Source: Filosporella fistucella (lineage: Eukaryota; Ascomycota; Leotiomycetes; Helotiales). Taken from it: 64,000 nucleotides of DNA. The stretch spans positions 1,984,001 through 2,048,000 of the forward strand of contig JAQJZZ010000017.1 of assembly GCA_030077755.1 (NCBI GenBank), given 5' to 3'. Numbering within the stretch: the first letter of the stretch is position 1; each line of letters opens with the position of its first letter. A model generated the notes under the pieces. It ran no database searches and was not told the DNA's origin. It saw only the letters and a program-made list of their open reading frames with translations. This document shows positions 25,622 to 36,569 of the stretch, in pieces. A program made the translations under genes and the position numbers.

Positions 25622-26042
25622 TTCCCGTTTTTTATTTTTATGATATTTTGGTTGGTGGGGAGGATGTATATATGACTTTCTGGCTATGATGAAGGGAGTT
25701 CGGAGGCTGGGAAATAAGAATTGAATTGGGAATGGGCTGGATTAGGATGCATTTAGCGAGGGCGTTTGAATGATGGAAGGATCCCCGAATATAGGGAGAC
25801 AGGTTTCGGATGAGTAAAAGTCGAGTGCGATGTAGTATAATATGAGCATGGCTTTGTTGATATATAAATATCCTTGAAATAAAGAAGTCTTCAATATACA
25901 ATGTTTTATGGAGACATTGTAATTGTAAATGAGAAGCTTTCTCCCCCTCCCTCAGCTATAGAATATATAACGCCGACCACTCAAACCATCTCTTATTATA
26001 CTTACCTGAACCACAATTCTGCTATTCCGTATTCACTGGAGC
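25622..26042. other. 3' intergenic region between convergent genes
   Basis: Contains only 3' UTR-like AT-rich sequence. No gene seen. Confidence 0.5.
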
Positions 26043-27219
26043 CTACTGACCTGGGGCTAGAATAACAAATTAGCAAGCCCAATCTCGAATGTCAATCCAC
26101 TTCACTATCATTCCCCGGATGCCTTCCACAGCGATCAAAGAATGAAATCGAGCTTACCAATAGTTGTACCACTCTCATCAGTACTCCACATATAATCTGC
26201 AGCCGAGATAGCATCAACAGCTGCTTTAATGGCAATTGTATCGATAGCACTGTTTACCGAACGCTCTTTCTGCGTACCCCATTTATAATCAGCAGCAGAA
26301 ATAGCCTCAACAGCCGCTTGAATCGCAGATGTATCGAGAGCACTATCAACTGATCTCTCTTGACGGTTTGTATGCCATCCGTAATCAGCTGCGGAAATGG
26401 CGTCAAGGGCGGCTTTGATAGCAGGTGTATCTGTACTGCCATCGATGGAACGCTCTGATTGCGTAATCCATTTGTAGTCAGCGGCGGAGAGGGCATCGAC
26501 TGCTGCCTTGATGGCTGCTGTATCAATGGCGCTGTTGACTGATCGTTTTTGATTCAATTGGTTGGTACTCCACTTGTAATCAGCAGCGGAGAGGGCATCA
26601 ACTGCTGCTTTGATGGCTGCTGTATCAATGGCATTGTCCACCGAGCGCTCTGTCTTCCATTTGTAATCAGCAATGGAGATAGCATCAACTGCCGCTTGAA
26701 TTGCAGCAGTGTCAACGGCGTTCTCCACTGAACGCTGTTGCTTGTTGTTCTCATAATCAAATGCCATAAGAGCCTCGACTGCAGCCTGGATTGCAGAAGT
26801 ATCTACAACACCGTCGACTGAACGCTTTTGGCTGCCAATCTCATAATCAGCAGCCAAAGTGGAGTCAACTGCCGCTTGATTCGTGGATGTATGGAGATTT
26901 CCTTCAAGGGAACGTTCTGACTCCCATTTGGCGCTTGCGTAGTCACTTAGAGATATAGCATCTACAGCTGCTTTGATTGCTTTGATATCGACCGAACGGC
27001 GTTGGGCCCAGTCTGAAGCTGCGTAGTCAGCTGATGAAATGGCATCGACAGCTGCTTTGATAGCATTTGTATCAGCTGCCCTCTTGTCTGTTTCAATGTC
27101 AGACACCTGAGAAATTTGAGGGAATTCTGTAGGAAGGGCAACCAACCAGAGTGTGGAATAGCAAGTGACGAGACGGAGACTGCAAAAATCAACGGGATGA
27201 AAGGGCTTTGAATTTTCAT
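26043..27219 (-). CDS. Secreted ten-repeat precursor peptide (KEP-type, candidate RiPP precursor)
   Basis: Three exons: 27219-27147, 27087-26158 and 26056-26043. Intron 1 is 59 bp with a CTGAC branch. Intron 2 is 101 bp with a GTAAGC donor, GCTAAT branch and TTCTAG acceptor. The product is about 338 aa. Residues 1-19 form a signal peptide (MKIQSPFIPLIF start). Ten tandem units of about 28-34 residues follow. Each has a helical leader (DTAAIKAAVDAISAADY type) ending in an aromatic motif ADYKW or a variant (DYASA, DYEIG, DYENN, DYGWH, DYMWS). Units are separated by basic junctions: KR or RR at four, ER or QR at the others, normally followed by SV or SI. This is the layout of Kex2-processed repeat proteins and of ustiloxin/phomopsin-type precursors. 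The UstYa gene 1.27 kb away in divergent orientation supports a RiPP role. If the second intron is not removed, the protein ends slightly differently (ORF to 26135). Confidence 0.8.
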
Positions 27220-28493
27220 TTTGAGATGATAGAGATTGATGATGATATGCTTGGGTTTCCTTTGAGAAAATAGGGATAGGATTGGAGGAGACTTTACCTT
27301 TCTTCTCCAGGATTTCTCCTTGATATGTACCTCACCCCAGCAATAGTAGCATTCGTCTTTCCGCCGGCATCGCAACTCGACCACTCCAGGACACAATCTA
27401 AATCCACTTTCCAGTATCCTCAATCGGCCATGGAATTGCATCATCTCTCGTATCGGTACTGATTCGGACTACATGACCTTCAAGATCAATCTTCTCTTTA
27501 CACAACATTGAAGCCAAGATTGGTGGACTTGCTGTCATTTGCAAGAAACTCTCTCAGTCACCATCAGATCTCCTTCATTTTTGCCCTGTCATTCGCATAT
27601 CTCAGTCGAGATTCTAGATATGGTTAATGAGAAGCGGTCAAGTCCACCTTGACAATATGTTGTTCGCCGGAGTTGATCGCAGTGGGCAGTATCACACAAG
27701 TCGCTGTCCTGCGCACATGTATCTAGATTGCCTTGCTGCTGACGATAGCAAAAAAGTATATCAAAAAACATCAAAATTTTTTGAAGCATATGACTTTGCA
27801 AGTTACAAGCAGATCCAATCAGTTTCACGTGTTAAAGCAAGTACCCGAAAAATCGTGGTGCCAACATGGCACTCCACTCGAGACTCTTACAAGCGTGGAC
27901 ATAGCAGGTTACTGACCGCAAGATCTATACCCCTCAATATGTGATCTTGTGTTTTGCATTCTGTCAAGTCTTGGGGCGATATGATCTCAATGTTGAGGTT
28001 TTCTCTCAAAGTGTTGCTTGACCGCCTCTTTCTTCCGATTGTCACAAAGTCAATGGAACATTATATCGGCAAGAACCACTCAACAAGAACTCGATCATAC
28101 CAATGTCGCAATCAGATTCCATATGTCGGGATGTGAAGTCTATAGTTTCATGCATAGACATTCGAAAGTGGACGTACTGTCTAAGGCGATGGAAGTACTT
28201 TCCTAGACTTGGAATTGCCCCATGATCTTGTCAGCCGGATGGATGCGTCCACCTCCCGCCGCAACGATCAAGAAGATGTATTCTGCACAACTTTGATTTA
28301 TAAGATTTAGACAACACCTTGCGAATAGATTTTCTCAAAAGTTGACACAGCACTCCCTTCACATCTCATCCTCACTTACCTTCATTTCTACCCAACCTCG
28401 CAGTCTTGAATCTGCTTCTCAGCATCAGTCCTCCGAATATCCAAATATCATTCATTCTTCAACTCCACCTTTCAACCCTATTCCATCCCAATA
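27220..28493. promoter_or_regulatory. Divergent promoter region between repeat precursor and UstYa gene
   Basis: A 1.27-kb interval between two head-to-head genes. The frame at 27627-27944 lacks any family feature and is not called. Shared control of the two genes is inferred from orientation only; no regulator-specific palindrome was identified. Confidence 0.4.
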
Positions 28494-29498
28494 ATGGCAG
28501 AGAAGTCAATTATAACCAAACACCACAACTTCTCCCCCCTCCCCTCCGACGAAAACGAGCCCTTCCTCCACTCCCACAAACATCCACAAAACGCTCTCCT
28601 ACGGCAGCAATCCCTCCACATGAAGACCCTATATGCAACACTCTCTTTCTTCCTCCTGATAATATGTTTACTGTCTACTCTAGCATATAAGAATTTTATT
28701 ACTGATCCTGGTTTGGAACTTTGGTGTAAGGGTTCTACGCTCTTTTTTTGCGAGGAGGGAGAGAGAAGAGAGATAGAGAGCTGACGTGTTTGAAGCACCC
28801 GCCAACAAAGCAGTTAGATATAAGACAGTGACGTTTGCCAGTTACTTCTTTAACAGAAGTCCATATCTTGGTGTTCCAGCCGAGGAAAAAGACAAGCTTT
28901 GGGAGGAATTATATGATTTTAAGTCATCTCTCCTTCCAAACACCAAGTACACTTCATCAACTAACACCTCTCAGTCGGTATCTCAGGCCTCTCCCAAAAC
29001 GAAGCATCACATCTCATAAACTCTACCCTGCCCGCTCCGAACGATCCTTCAAAATACATCGTGCAACTCGAAGTCTTCCATTTGCTACACTGTCTCAATA
29101 TGCTCCGTAAAGCGATATATCCAGATGAGTATCCAGAAGGCTGGACGAGGTTCGAGAACGGAACTGTTAATCATAATACGATTATGGGGTTACATTGGGG
29201 TTGGTCTCTCCCTCCTTTCCTTGCTTTCTCGAACCCCCTTACTTCCATGCAAGCCTACCAGATACACTGAGAGAATATTCCTAATAACACAGATCACTGT
29301 ATCGACGCTCTCCGCCAAAATATAATGTGTACAGCGGACGTGACACCCGTCACATTCGTGCATAATGAGGAAGGTGACTATAACATCTTCCCGAATCTGG
29401 CTGCGACGCATACTTGTAGGGATTTCGAGGCAATTAAGGAGTGGGCGATGGAGAGGAGAGTGGTGGATTGGATGAGTGAGGAGGGGAAGGGGTTGTAG
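28494..29498 (+). pseudogene. ustYa: UstYa-family (DUF3328) oxidase gene, intact motifs but one defective intron boundary
   Basis: Exon 1 is 28494-28725. It holds a cytoplasmic N terminus and a transmembrane segment (TLYATLSFFLLIICLLSTL). Exon 2 is 28796-28920 (SPANKAVRYKTV … LWEELYDF). The exon 3 frame runs about 28977-29199 and exon 4 is 29293-29498. Both diagnostic HxxHC motifs are present: HLLHC in exon 3, and HWDHC formed across intron 3, followed by IDALRQNIMC. Introns 1 (70 bp) and 3 (93 bp) are canonical. Between exons 2 and 3 no GT-AG pair keeps the reading frame. The only nearby donor (GTCATC at 28923) joined to any of the nearby acceptors shifts frame by +1. The gene is therefore either recently broken, spliced non-canonically, or affected by a sequence error. 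UstYa proteins cyclise or oxidise RiPP core peptides in the secretory pathway. Confidence 0.8.
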
Positions 29499-30269
29499 AT
29501 TCTGAATAGGAAGGATGTAGTTGGTACAGGGGGATATTTGCTACTTGTTCGCTGGTGTGAGATGAGTGCATCGGGTTGGACCGAGGTTCCGAGGAATTTT
29601 ACAATTCCAGATACTGAAATTATATCCATCGATTGCTAAACCTTACTGAAAATGTTAGATTCATTACATGACTTCAATTTCCTCGATCAAGTCATCGGGA
29701 AAGCCTGACTCAAACACGACCCACTGAAATTAGAGTTGTCACTGTGCGAAAATTGCGAGAAAGGAGGAAATCAAGAAACCATCAAATTGTCTCTGATCAT
29801 CTATCCTCTATCCCGATTCTAGCTCTAGAACCAAGTTTCATCTATTCCTTTGCATTTAATCATTCCATAATACAGTTTGCGCTTGGCATCCATAAGACAC
29901 CTCCCGAAAATTAGAAAAGAAGTGAAAAGTAAGATAGTATCCTCCCAGAACGCCGGATGTGCATCATCCTTAGGCACCTCTAAGTCCCGTGTTGACCCAG
30001 AGTGCAATAATCCGAAACAAAAGCCTGTACGCCGCGCTAAAGCAAAGCAAATGACACATAAGGTCGGGTATCAATCGTGATGCCAGCCGGTTAGAAAAGA
30101 CACTTCAGGCTAGAAAACCAAGCAGTAGATTAGAGTGGCGATGCTAGAGGGCCCGGAATGAGAGACTTTGTAGACCACTTCAGATATAGAACGTCCCGAA
30201 TTTGAGAAAGACCATAGGCATCAAGTCGCAACCGAGAATAATTGCTCGTGCAATTGCTCGTGCAATTGA
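29499..30269. other. Intergenic region between convergent genes
   Basis: No gene recognised. A short AATTGCTCGTGC direct repeat (two copies) is visible at about 30239-30262, next to the 3' end of the SNF2 gene. Confidence 0.4.
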
Positions 30270-33200
30270 TCATGCAAAACGCTCTCTCTTATTGGATGAA
30301 GGAGCATTGAACTCAGCCTTTCGCTTTCGAGGGGTGATAAAGACATCATCCGGATCAATAGCAGCAGGTGTATTAACACTCTCTGTCTCAATTGTTGTGG
30401 CATCTGTCAAGGAACCAGCTCTTGTGCTGTGGGCGTTGCTCGAACTGAGATGTGGAAGATAGTCTGCATATGCAACATCAAACATGGTCTCCATACTGTC
30501 GATCAATTTCTTGTCATGGGGCGCTTGTTTGAAGTGGGCTTTGCAATTAGGACAACGAATGTAGTATGCGTTGTCCGTAGCAGCAAATGAAAGCAACTCA
30601 TACTCCTTCAGGTTGTCTCCAAGAAGGATTGTGTTGTCGAAATCCAAACAGTCCTCGCAAAAGGCGCTCTCGCACCAACGACATCTATACAACATGCCTC
30701 CAGCATCACCTGTGCCTTGAGAACATTCGGAGCAATTGTGTTGAGGGCAAACAAATTGCCAGCCCTTTGCCTTCGTTTGATAAGTCCGGTTGAGACACTT
30801 CATATGGTATGCGCGGGGACAGATCTGACAATGATGCATCTCGCCACCATCCATGCAGACTTGGCAGTAGTCTTGATTGACGATGGGTGTTTTCTTTGCA
30901 CGCTTCGGGCTGGCAAGAGTTGGATCCTTGCCAGCAAAGGTTGGTACGGCTTCGCCCCACTCGCAGTTCATGGACTCTTTGCTAACGGCAAAACCATCTA
31001 CCATAATGGTAGTATTCTTGCCAACTCGTCGATCTTCGCGACTGATTTCGGCATATTCGCTGGCCAAATCCTTGTTGCTCAGAAATCCTTTTCCTCGCGT
31101 CAACTTCTTACCTCCGAAAACAGTTGACTCGACTTTCTCCAATTTCGAGAGCCAGATTCGCTCTTCTTCTTCATCAACCTTGGCGTCAGGAACTGCATCT
31201 TTTAAGACTAGAACATCGGCAGCTTGATCCTTGCATTTGGCGACAGTGGTATTCCAATCCCTGCAGGCCATTAGATTTGGTCACATGGATATATGGATCA
31301 CTTACCAGCTCAGCATGTTGCTGATATCGATCGAGGGTTGGGAGATAGCAGAAGCACCGCGTCTGATCAGAGACATTAATTGAGTCGTATTCAACTGTGG
31401 CATCTCCTCCTCCTCATTCGCTCCCTTCTTCTTCTTCTTAGGAGTTCCAGTGCCAAACTGTGTATGAATATCTTGCATTGACTCCGTAACTTTAGCCGAT
31501 AGATAAAGCTTCTTCTGGATCCGGCCCATCATCTGTTCCTCAACAGTACCTTGAGACACAAATTTGTAGACAGTGACAGGGTTCTTTTGCCCAATTCGAT
31601 GAGCTCTTGCCTCTGCTTGAAGAGTAATCTGAGGGTTCCAATCCTGATCGAGCAGAACAACATCGGACGCCGAAGCAAGATTGATGCCCATTCCACCAGC
31701 GCGCGTTGATATGAGCATTACTCGAACATTGGTAGTCAAATCATTGAAGAGACGGATTCCAAGATTTCGACGAGCTCGAGCTGTAGATCCATCGATGCGC
31801 ATAAATCGATAGCTTGAACCATCCCCTCCTCTCATCGACAACATCTCCTCAACCAAATCGAGAATTTTGGTGAAGCCAGAAAAGATCAAAATCTGCTTCT
31901 TTTGATTTACAACTAGTTCACCGATGAGTTTGTCAAGTACAATGAACTTTCCTGATGCATGAATAACGTGTTCACCCGACTCGTATGGATCGGGTTCTGC
32001 ATTTCGAATCGAGTAAGGGTGGTTACAAACTTTTCGCAGTTGCATTATCAAGTTCATGAGCTTTCTCCAATTGTGCTGCTTTGATTCTCCGTCAAGCTCG
32101 CGTTCTCGCTGGAGTGTCTGGTTGAGAATTGTTCTAGTCTCTTTCCAGGCGTCTGTGCCCTTCAGAGAATCATCCTCGAGGACCTTGAGTGCTTCGGTTT
32201 CGATACGAAGAGCATCGGCTTCACGTGCTTCAGCTTCCCTCAATTTGTTAATAGCTTCTTCCTCCTTAGTCTTTGCACCATTGAAGACTTCATCTAAAAG
32301 ACCTTGATCAATCTTGGTAATCATTCGAGTGTACCAAAATTGTTGCATTGGACTAGACAGCTTAGCGCCGGATGTTGATCTAAAAGAGTTTATGACTTAC
32401 CTCAATGGAATGAATAGAAGAACCTCGGTCTTTGGGGGAAGATTCAAGTCAACACCCGGCGAATTTTTCATACGGCGAAGCATTATATGTTCAAGTAGGC
32501 GCCGGGCATTATCAAGTACTTCACTTGAGTAATGTCCTTTAGATAAGTTGAAAGAATCAACAAAGAGGGTCTTTGTATTGTCCGTAAACACCTCCGGGTA
32601 TAAGAAGTGAAGTAGAGACCACAATTCTTCGAGATTGTTTTGTACTGGAGTTCCTGTTAAAATCAAGCGAAACTCTGCCTTGACACCTTGCAAGGACTTG
32701 GAAATTAGGCTTGCATGGTTCTTGACAGTGTGTCCCTCATCAAGAACGATATATCGCCAAACAAAGGCTGACTTGAACCAAGATGCTTCGGCCTTGAAGC
32801 AGTCATATGTTGTTACGACAAGGTCTACACCAACATCGACTTCGTCCTCCGAGTCGGAATCCAAATTAATCGCAGTTTTAGTGGACTTTCCACTGGCATT
32901 GCGTCTTGACTTCATGGTTTGCTTGGCTTGAGCCGTCAAGCGGCCATACATGTCTATCTCGCCAACCACGATTTTCTTCATGCGGGTTCGTTCAGCGATA
33001 GGACCGTGAAATCGGATTGCCTTCAAACCAGGGGTCCATTTCTTTGCCTCTGCCATCCAACTACTGAGAACAGATAGAGGACATACGACGAGGAAAGGGC
33101 GTTGAGCTCGGCCAGCACCTGACTTTGGATCATTCTCCTTGAGGTATTGTATGAGGGAAAGTGTTTGAAGAGTTTTGCCCAAGCCCATCTCATCGCCCAA

Positions 33201-34148
33201 GATACCGGAGAGTCCCTGAAAGTATTAGCTTTGTAGGCAGTTGTTGGGAAAGATTGTATACATTTCTGTGAAGATATAGCATGAAGGAAAGGCCAGACAG
33301 TTGGTATGGCTTCATTGTAGCACGAACACCGGCGGGTTGCTTAGCAAGCTCCTCTGTAGATTTATTAGCAAAAGTTCGATACTTCTCTATGGATTCTGGC
33401 AAGTCTAGTCCCACAAAGTCAGACACAACAGATTCGACATACCGTATGGCGTAATGACAGGTAGCTGGGCTCGCATCTCTGGTGATAGATGTGAATACTC
33501 ATTGACAAGTTTTGCAACATAATTATGTGGTGGCAAAAGTGGGAGCCAAAACTCCTTCTTCTCAACGAAGAAATGATTCCTGTATGCGGCAGTCTTACTG
33601 GCAATCTCCTTCCTGATCTCAGCCCTCTTACTGAGTAGCGGAGTGAAGTCTGGGCCAATTGCTCGTTGCCTTACAAGCTGGGATCGAGGAGCTGGGATAT
33701 GTTGTCTCTCAGCCTGGTCGATTGATTTTGGGGCTCTAGTGTTCAACCGCAGAGCAGACCGTCGAGAACGAGTAGGACGACCATACACAACTTCATCATT
33801 GTCTTCTTGCGGGGTGGCTGGATCGACGGCAGGCTGCTCACTGGTTGTAGTGAGGTCAATCATTCCCGATGCTGGGCTGGGTTGTAGTTGTTCGGGACTT
33901 TGTTGCACACTTTTGAGAGGCGATTGCACTACAGGAGTGACAACGGTCGATCGATTGATTGGGTTCATCTCTTTATAATTCGTCCTGGGTGTAGACTTGA
34001 TCGACGACTCTCCAGGGCTCTTCTTCAATATGTCCATCTTATGTTCCGTCTTTGCTCCAGGCAGGAATTGCTGCAGAATATCACTGGCACTTCGGCGGAT
34101 AGGAGTTCGAGGGAGAGAGGCATTTGGTGAGCGGGTTGAATCTGCCAT
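30270..34148 (-). CDS. SNF2-family chromatin-remodelling ATPase with C-terminal PHD finger
   Basis: Five exons: 34148-33443, 33404-33262, 33215-32401, 32352-31306 and 31260-30270. The introns are 38-48 bp and all GT-AG. The product is 1233 aa. A disordered Ser/Pro N terminus (1-190) precedes the SNF2 N-lobe with Walker A GDEMGLGKT (about 291), motif II VLDEGHT (about 445) and LTGTPVQNNLEELWSLLHFL. The C-lobe ends in the SNF2 box QAEARAHRIGQKNPVTVYKF (about 800). The C-terminal region carries a PHD-type zinc finger (CQVCMDGGEMHHCQICPRAYH, then CPQH) and further Cys pairs (CRWC, CEDC, CPNC) near residues 1040-1160. The combination points to histone-tail reading coupled to nucleosome remodelling. 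The exact subfamily is not settled by eye. It is divergent from the Clr2-like gene. Confidence 0.9.
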
Positions 34149-36569
34149 GTTGCGGGGTACTTCCTCGAGGTGAGGAGGTGCAAGATAAGCAGGATTTGGC
34201 TTGGACCTTTAGTTTGTTTGCGCGTTGCAGAGACGCAGAGAATGCTTCGCGAGGTATCCCATGAAGTAGAGAGCGAATGCGCAAAGTAAAAGACAGTATT
34301 TGTGATAGTCAAAAACAATTGAGTTGTGTTGCAGAAGTGGAGTTGAAAGACATGGAGGGATCCATGAGGCTCTTTCATCCACTAGAAAGATAATTCTCCT
34401 GAAGAAGTCGCGTCTCGCGTCGAATCTCGAATTCGTGACTTGGAGCCGACATCCGGCCGGCCTGCTATCTCCGATCGGAAGCTGGTCTCTTATTTTCATC
34501 CCTTAGTAGGTATCTCCAACTTTATCAAATCCTACCTTGGTAGCACTTATCTAATGAGCTCTATCCAAAATCTCCACCTTGTGAAATCGAAACTATATTA
34601 CTGACTTCTTGCTTACCAGACTCAGAGCGAGTACTATTGAGTAGAATGGGATAGAATGGGATTTAAGTATGAGTGGGGATTAGTATCATAGCTGCCCCTA
34701 AAATTTAGGAAGCACGAATGCAAGTGGATCACGGTTTAGTGAGTCTCTTTTATAATTATCATGATTTGTAAATAGCAATACTTTGTGTTGTGTTGATTCC
34801 AGAAGTAAGGGAAGATAGAATAGGCCGAATACTGCAAATCATTCTTTGAAAAAGCATGCGCTGAAGTATCATTATTTTGCATCATATGATTGTTCTAATA
34901 GGTTTATTATTCTAGTCTTTGCTAGTACTTTTCTCATTACTCTCAGCGATCCTCGGATTACTCGCATATCAATCAGCAAAAGGCAAATGGGAGGAAATGA
35001 TAGTCGAAAAGTTCTCCTATCCCAGATCTACCCACATTGAATCCATTACTTTGCGTGCCGTGCCGACGTATCGAAACCCTTCAACGTGGCAGAATATGTT
35101 TTGCCACATTTTCATCATCTGGTACCGGTCGTATGTTTAAGATTACAAGAACCCTTCTTGTAAAGAATAAGAGACGCATACTTCCTATTATGCCATTAGC
35201 CACGAGAACGAAAACTCGTTCATACGGCAGCAAGATTAAGAATCTAAACCTCAATTTTCCTCTTAGAACTCTTTGCTTTCCACTCCTATAATACCGAATC
35301 AAGGTTGCTGTAAGTAGTTCCCAGATTCCACGACACGTGACAATCAGACTTGAGAACATATTAAATCTGAAGGTACAACACAACGAGTCTAGGGCGACAG
35401 TGTTTCTCGGATTCTTCTTCCCATGCATTCTCTAAGTTTGGATTGAGCAAGTATAATTGTCAAGTCAATGTAGCGGACCCAGTAGGTGGTGGGAGGGAAG
35501 GGCCAGAAAATTGATGTCGGACTAAGGAGAGATAAGGGCAATTGAAAATTGGCTACGAACATTTACTTTGTAGTAGATACTATAATTTTAGATATAATAC
35601 TATTACTGTTCTTTCAGCTCAAAGGCGTTTATCAGATCAGCTTAAAGGATAAGTGGCAATTGAATAAGCTGCCGACAGCAATGGTTAATATAGGCGAGGT
35701 GAGGCTCTCCTGAGCTTTCCCTATTGTTCAGTGGATGCTACGCTCTGCAAGACAATACAAGACAAGACACAAGCTGCAAACCAAATGTCAATACATCCTA
35801 ATTATACCTCAAAAGAAGAGCTTTCCTTTGACATCCTTAGGTACACAACGTCACATAAAAGTTTGCATATTCTATGCTTGAAGGACTTTCTTGAGTATCG
35901 AGGAGAGGGGTTCTTTTTGCTTGACTGGTCCGTTGCCTTTGGACGTCCGCCCTATTTGATCTGGATTTGAGTCTAGAATATGATATGTTTTCTCCTTGCT
36001 GGAAATGCATAGAATTAGGAAAGAAAATAACAATAAAAACCAACCCTTGGATGCTATGTAATCGCGTTAAATCGCGGATCGAGAAACTTCACTCGGGCTG
36101 AAGCAACTGGAATTGGAAGTAGCCAGCTTCTGGGGTGTCGAACCGCAAAGCAAAATATAGACATCTGAGGACGGAAAATTGAAAGAAGAACCGCATTCCA
36201 GCTCCAGTTTGTATCGAATTGAGGAGATCTTGAATTGCAGAGAAAACGAACATAAAGTATTTCTTACAACTGTAATTCTATGCAGGTCTTCATAATCGAG
36301 AGACCCGACACTTCAAAACACGCTGCCCCTCGTTTTGGATGACCACACGTGTTGTCGCGCATCCTTGTCCCACACCGGGGGTTCAGCCCACCCGAGAACT
36401 CAGTTCAATCGTCACTCTCACACTCGGGAAAGTACAATCCGGAACAGAATACTTTAACTTTGCGAGGCAGCTCTTTTCTTCACCCCAGAAGTTATTGTCA
36501 CCTTTCATACACTGCTACAGCTCAGATACAACTACAATATACGGTCCCGGTGTCATCGAGCACAATCCA
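34149..36569. other. 2.4-kb divergent intergenic region (SNF2 / Clr2)
   Basis: No firm gene. A frame at 34919-35140 begins with a possible membrane segment (LVLFSLLSAILGLLAYQSA) but shows no further family signal and no clear splice partners. The Clr2 frame stays open upstream to an ATG at 36339, but those residues look non-coding. An AT-rich patch lies at about 35580-35620. Confidence 0.4.

Noticed and set aside
26254..26760. Open frames on both strands inside the repeat-precursor gene
   Set aside because: They are shadows created by the tandem repeat, which keeps several frames open at once; only the frame with signal peptide and basic junctions makes biological sense.
26158..27087. CRISPR-like regular repeat spacing
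   Set aside because: The units of about 90 bp are protein-coding repeats in a eukaryotic gene with introns; there are no short identical repeats with unique spacers.
27627..27944. 105-codon frame between the precursor and UstYa genes
   Set aside because: No signal peptide, no basic repeats and no domain; more likely promoter sequence.
34919..35140. Frame starting with a hydrophobic helix, considered as a UstYa fragment
   Set aside because: The helix is present but no HxxHC motif or other family block follows in any frame.
36339..36569. In-frame N-terminal extension of the Clr2-like protein
   Set aside because: The extension has no conserved character, and the ATG at 36570 has better context; kept only as an alternative.
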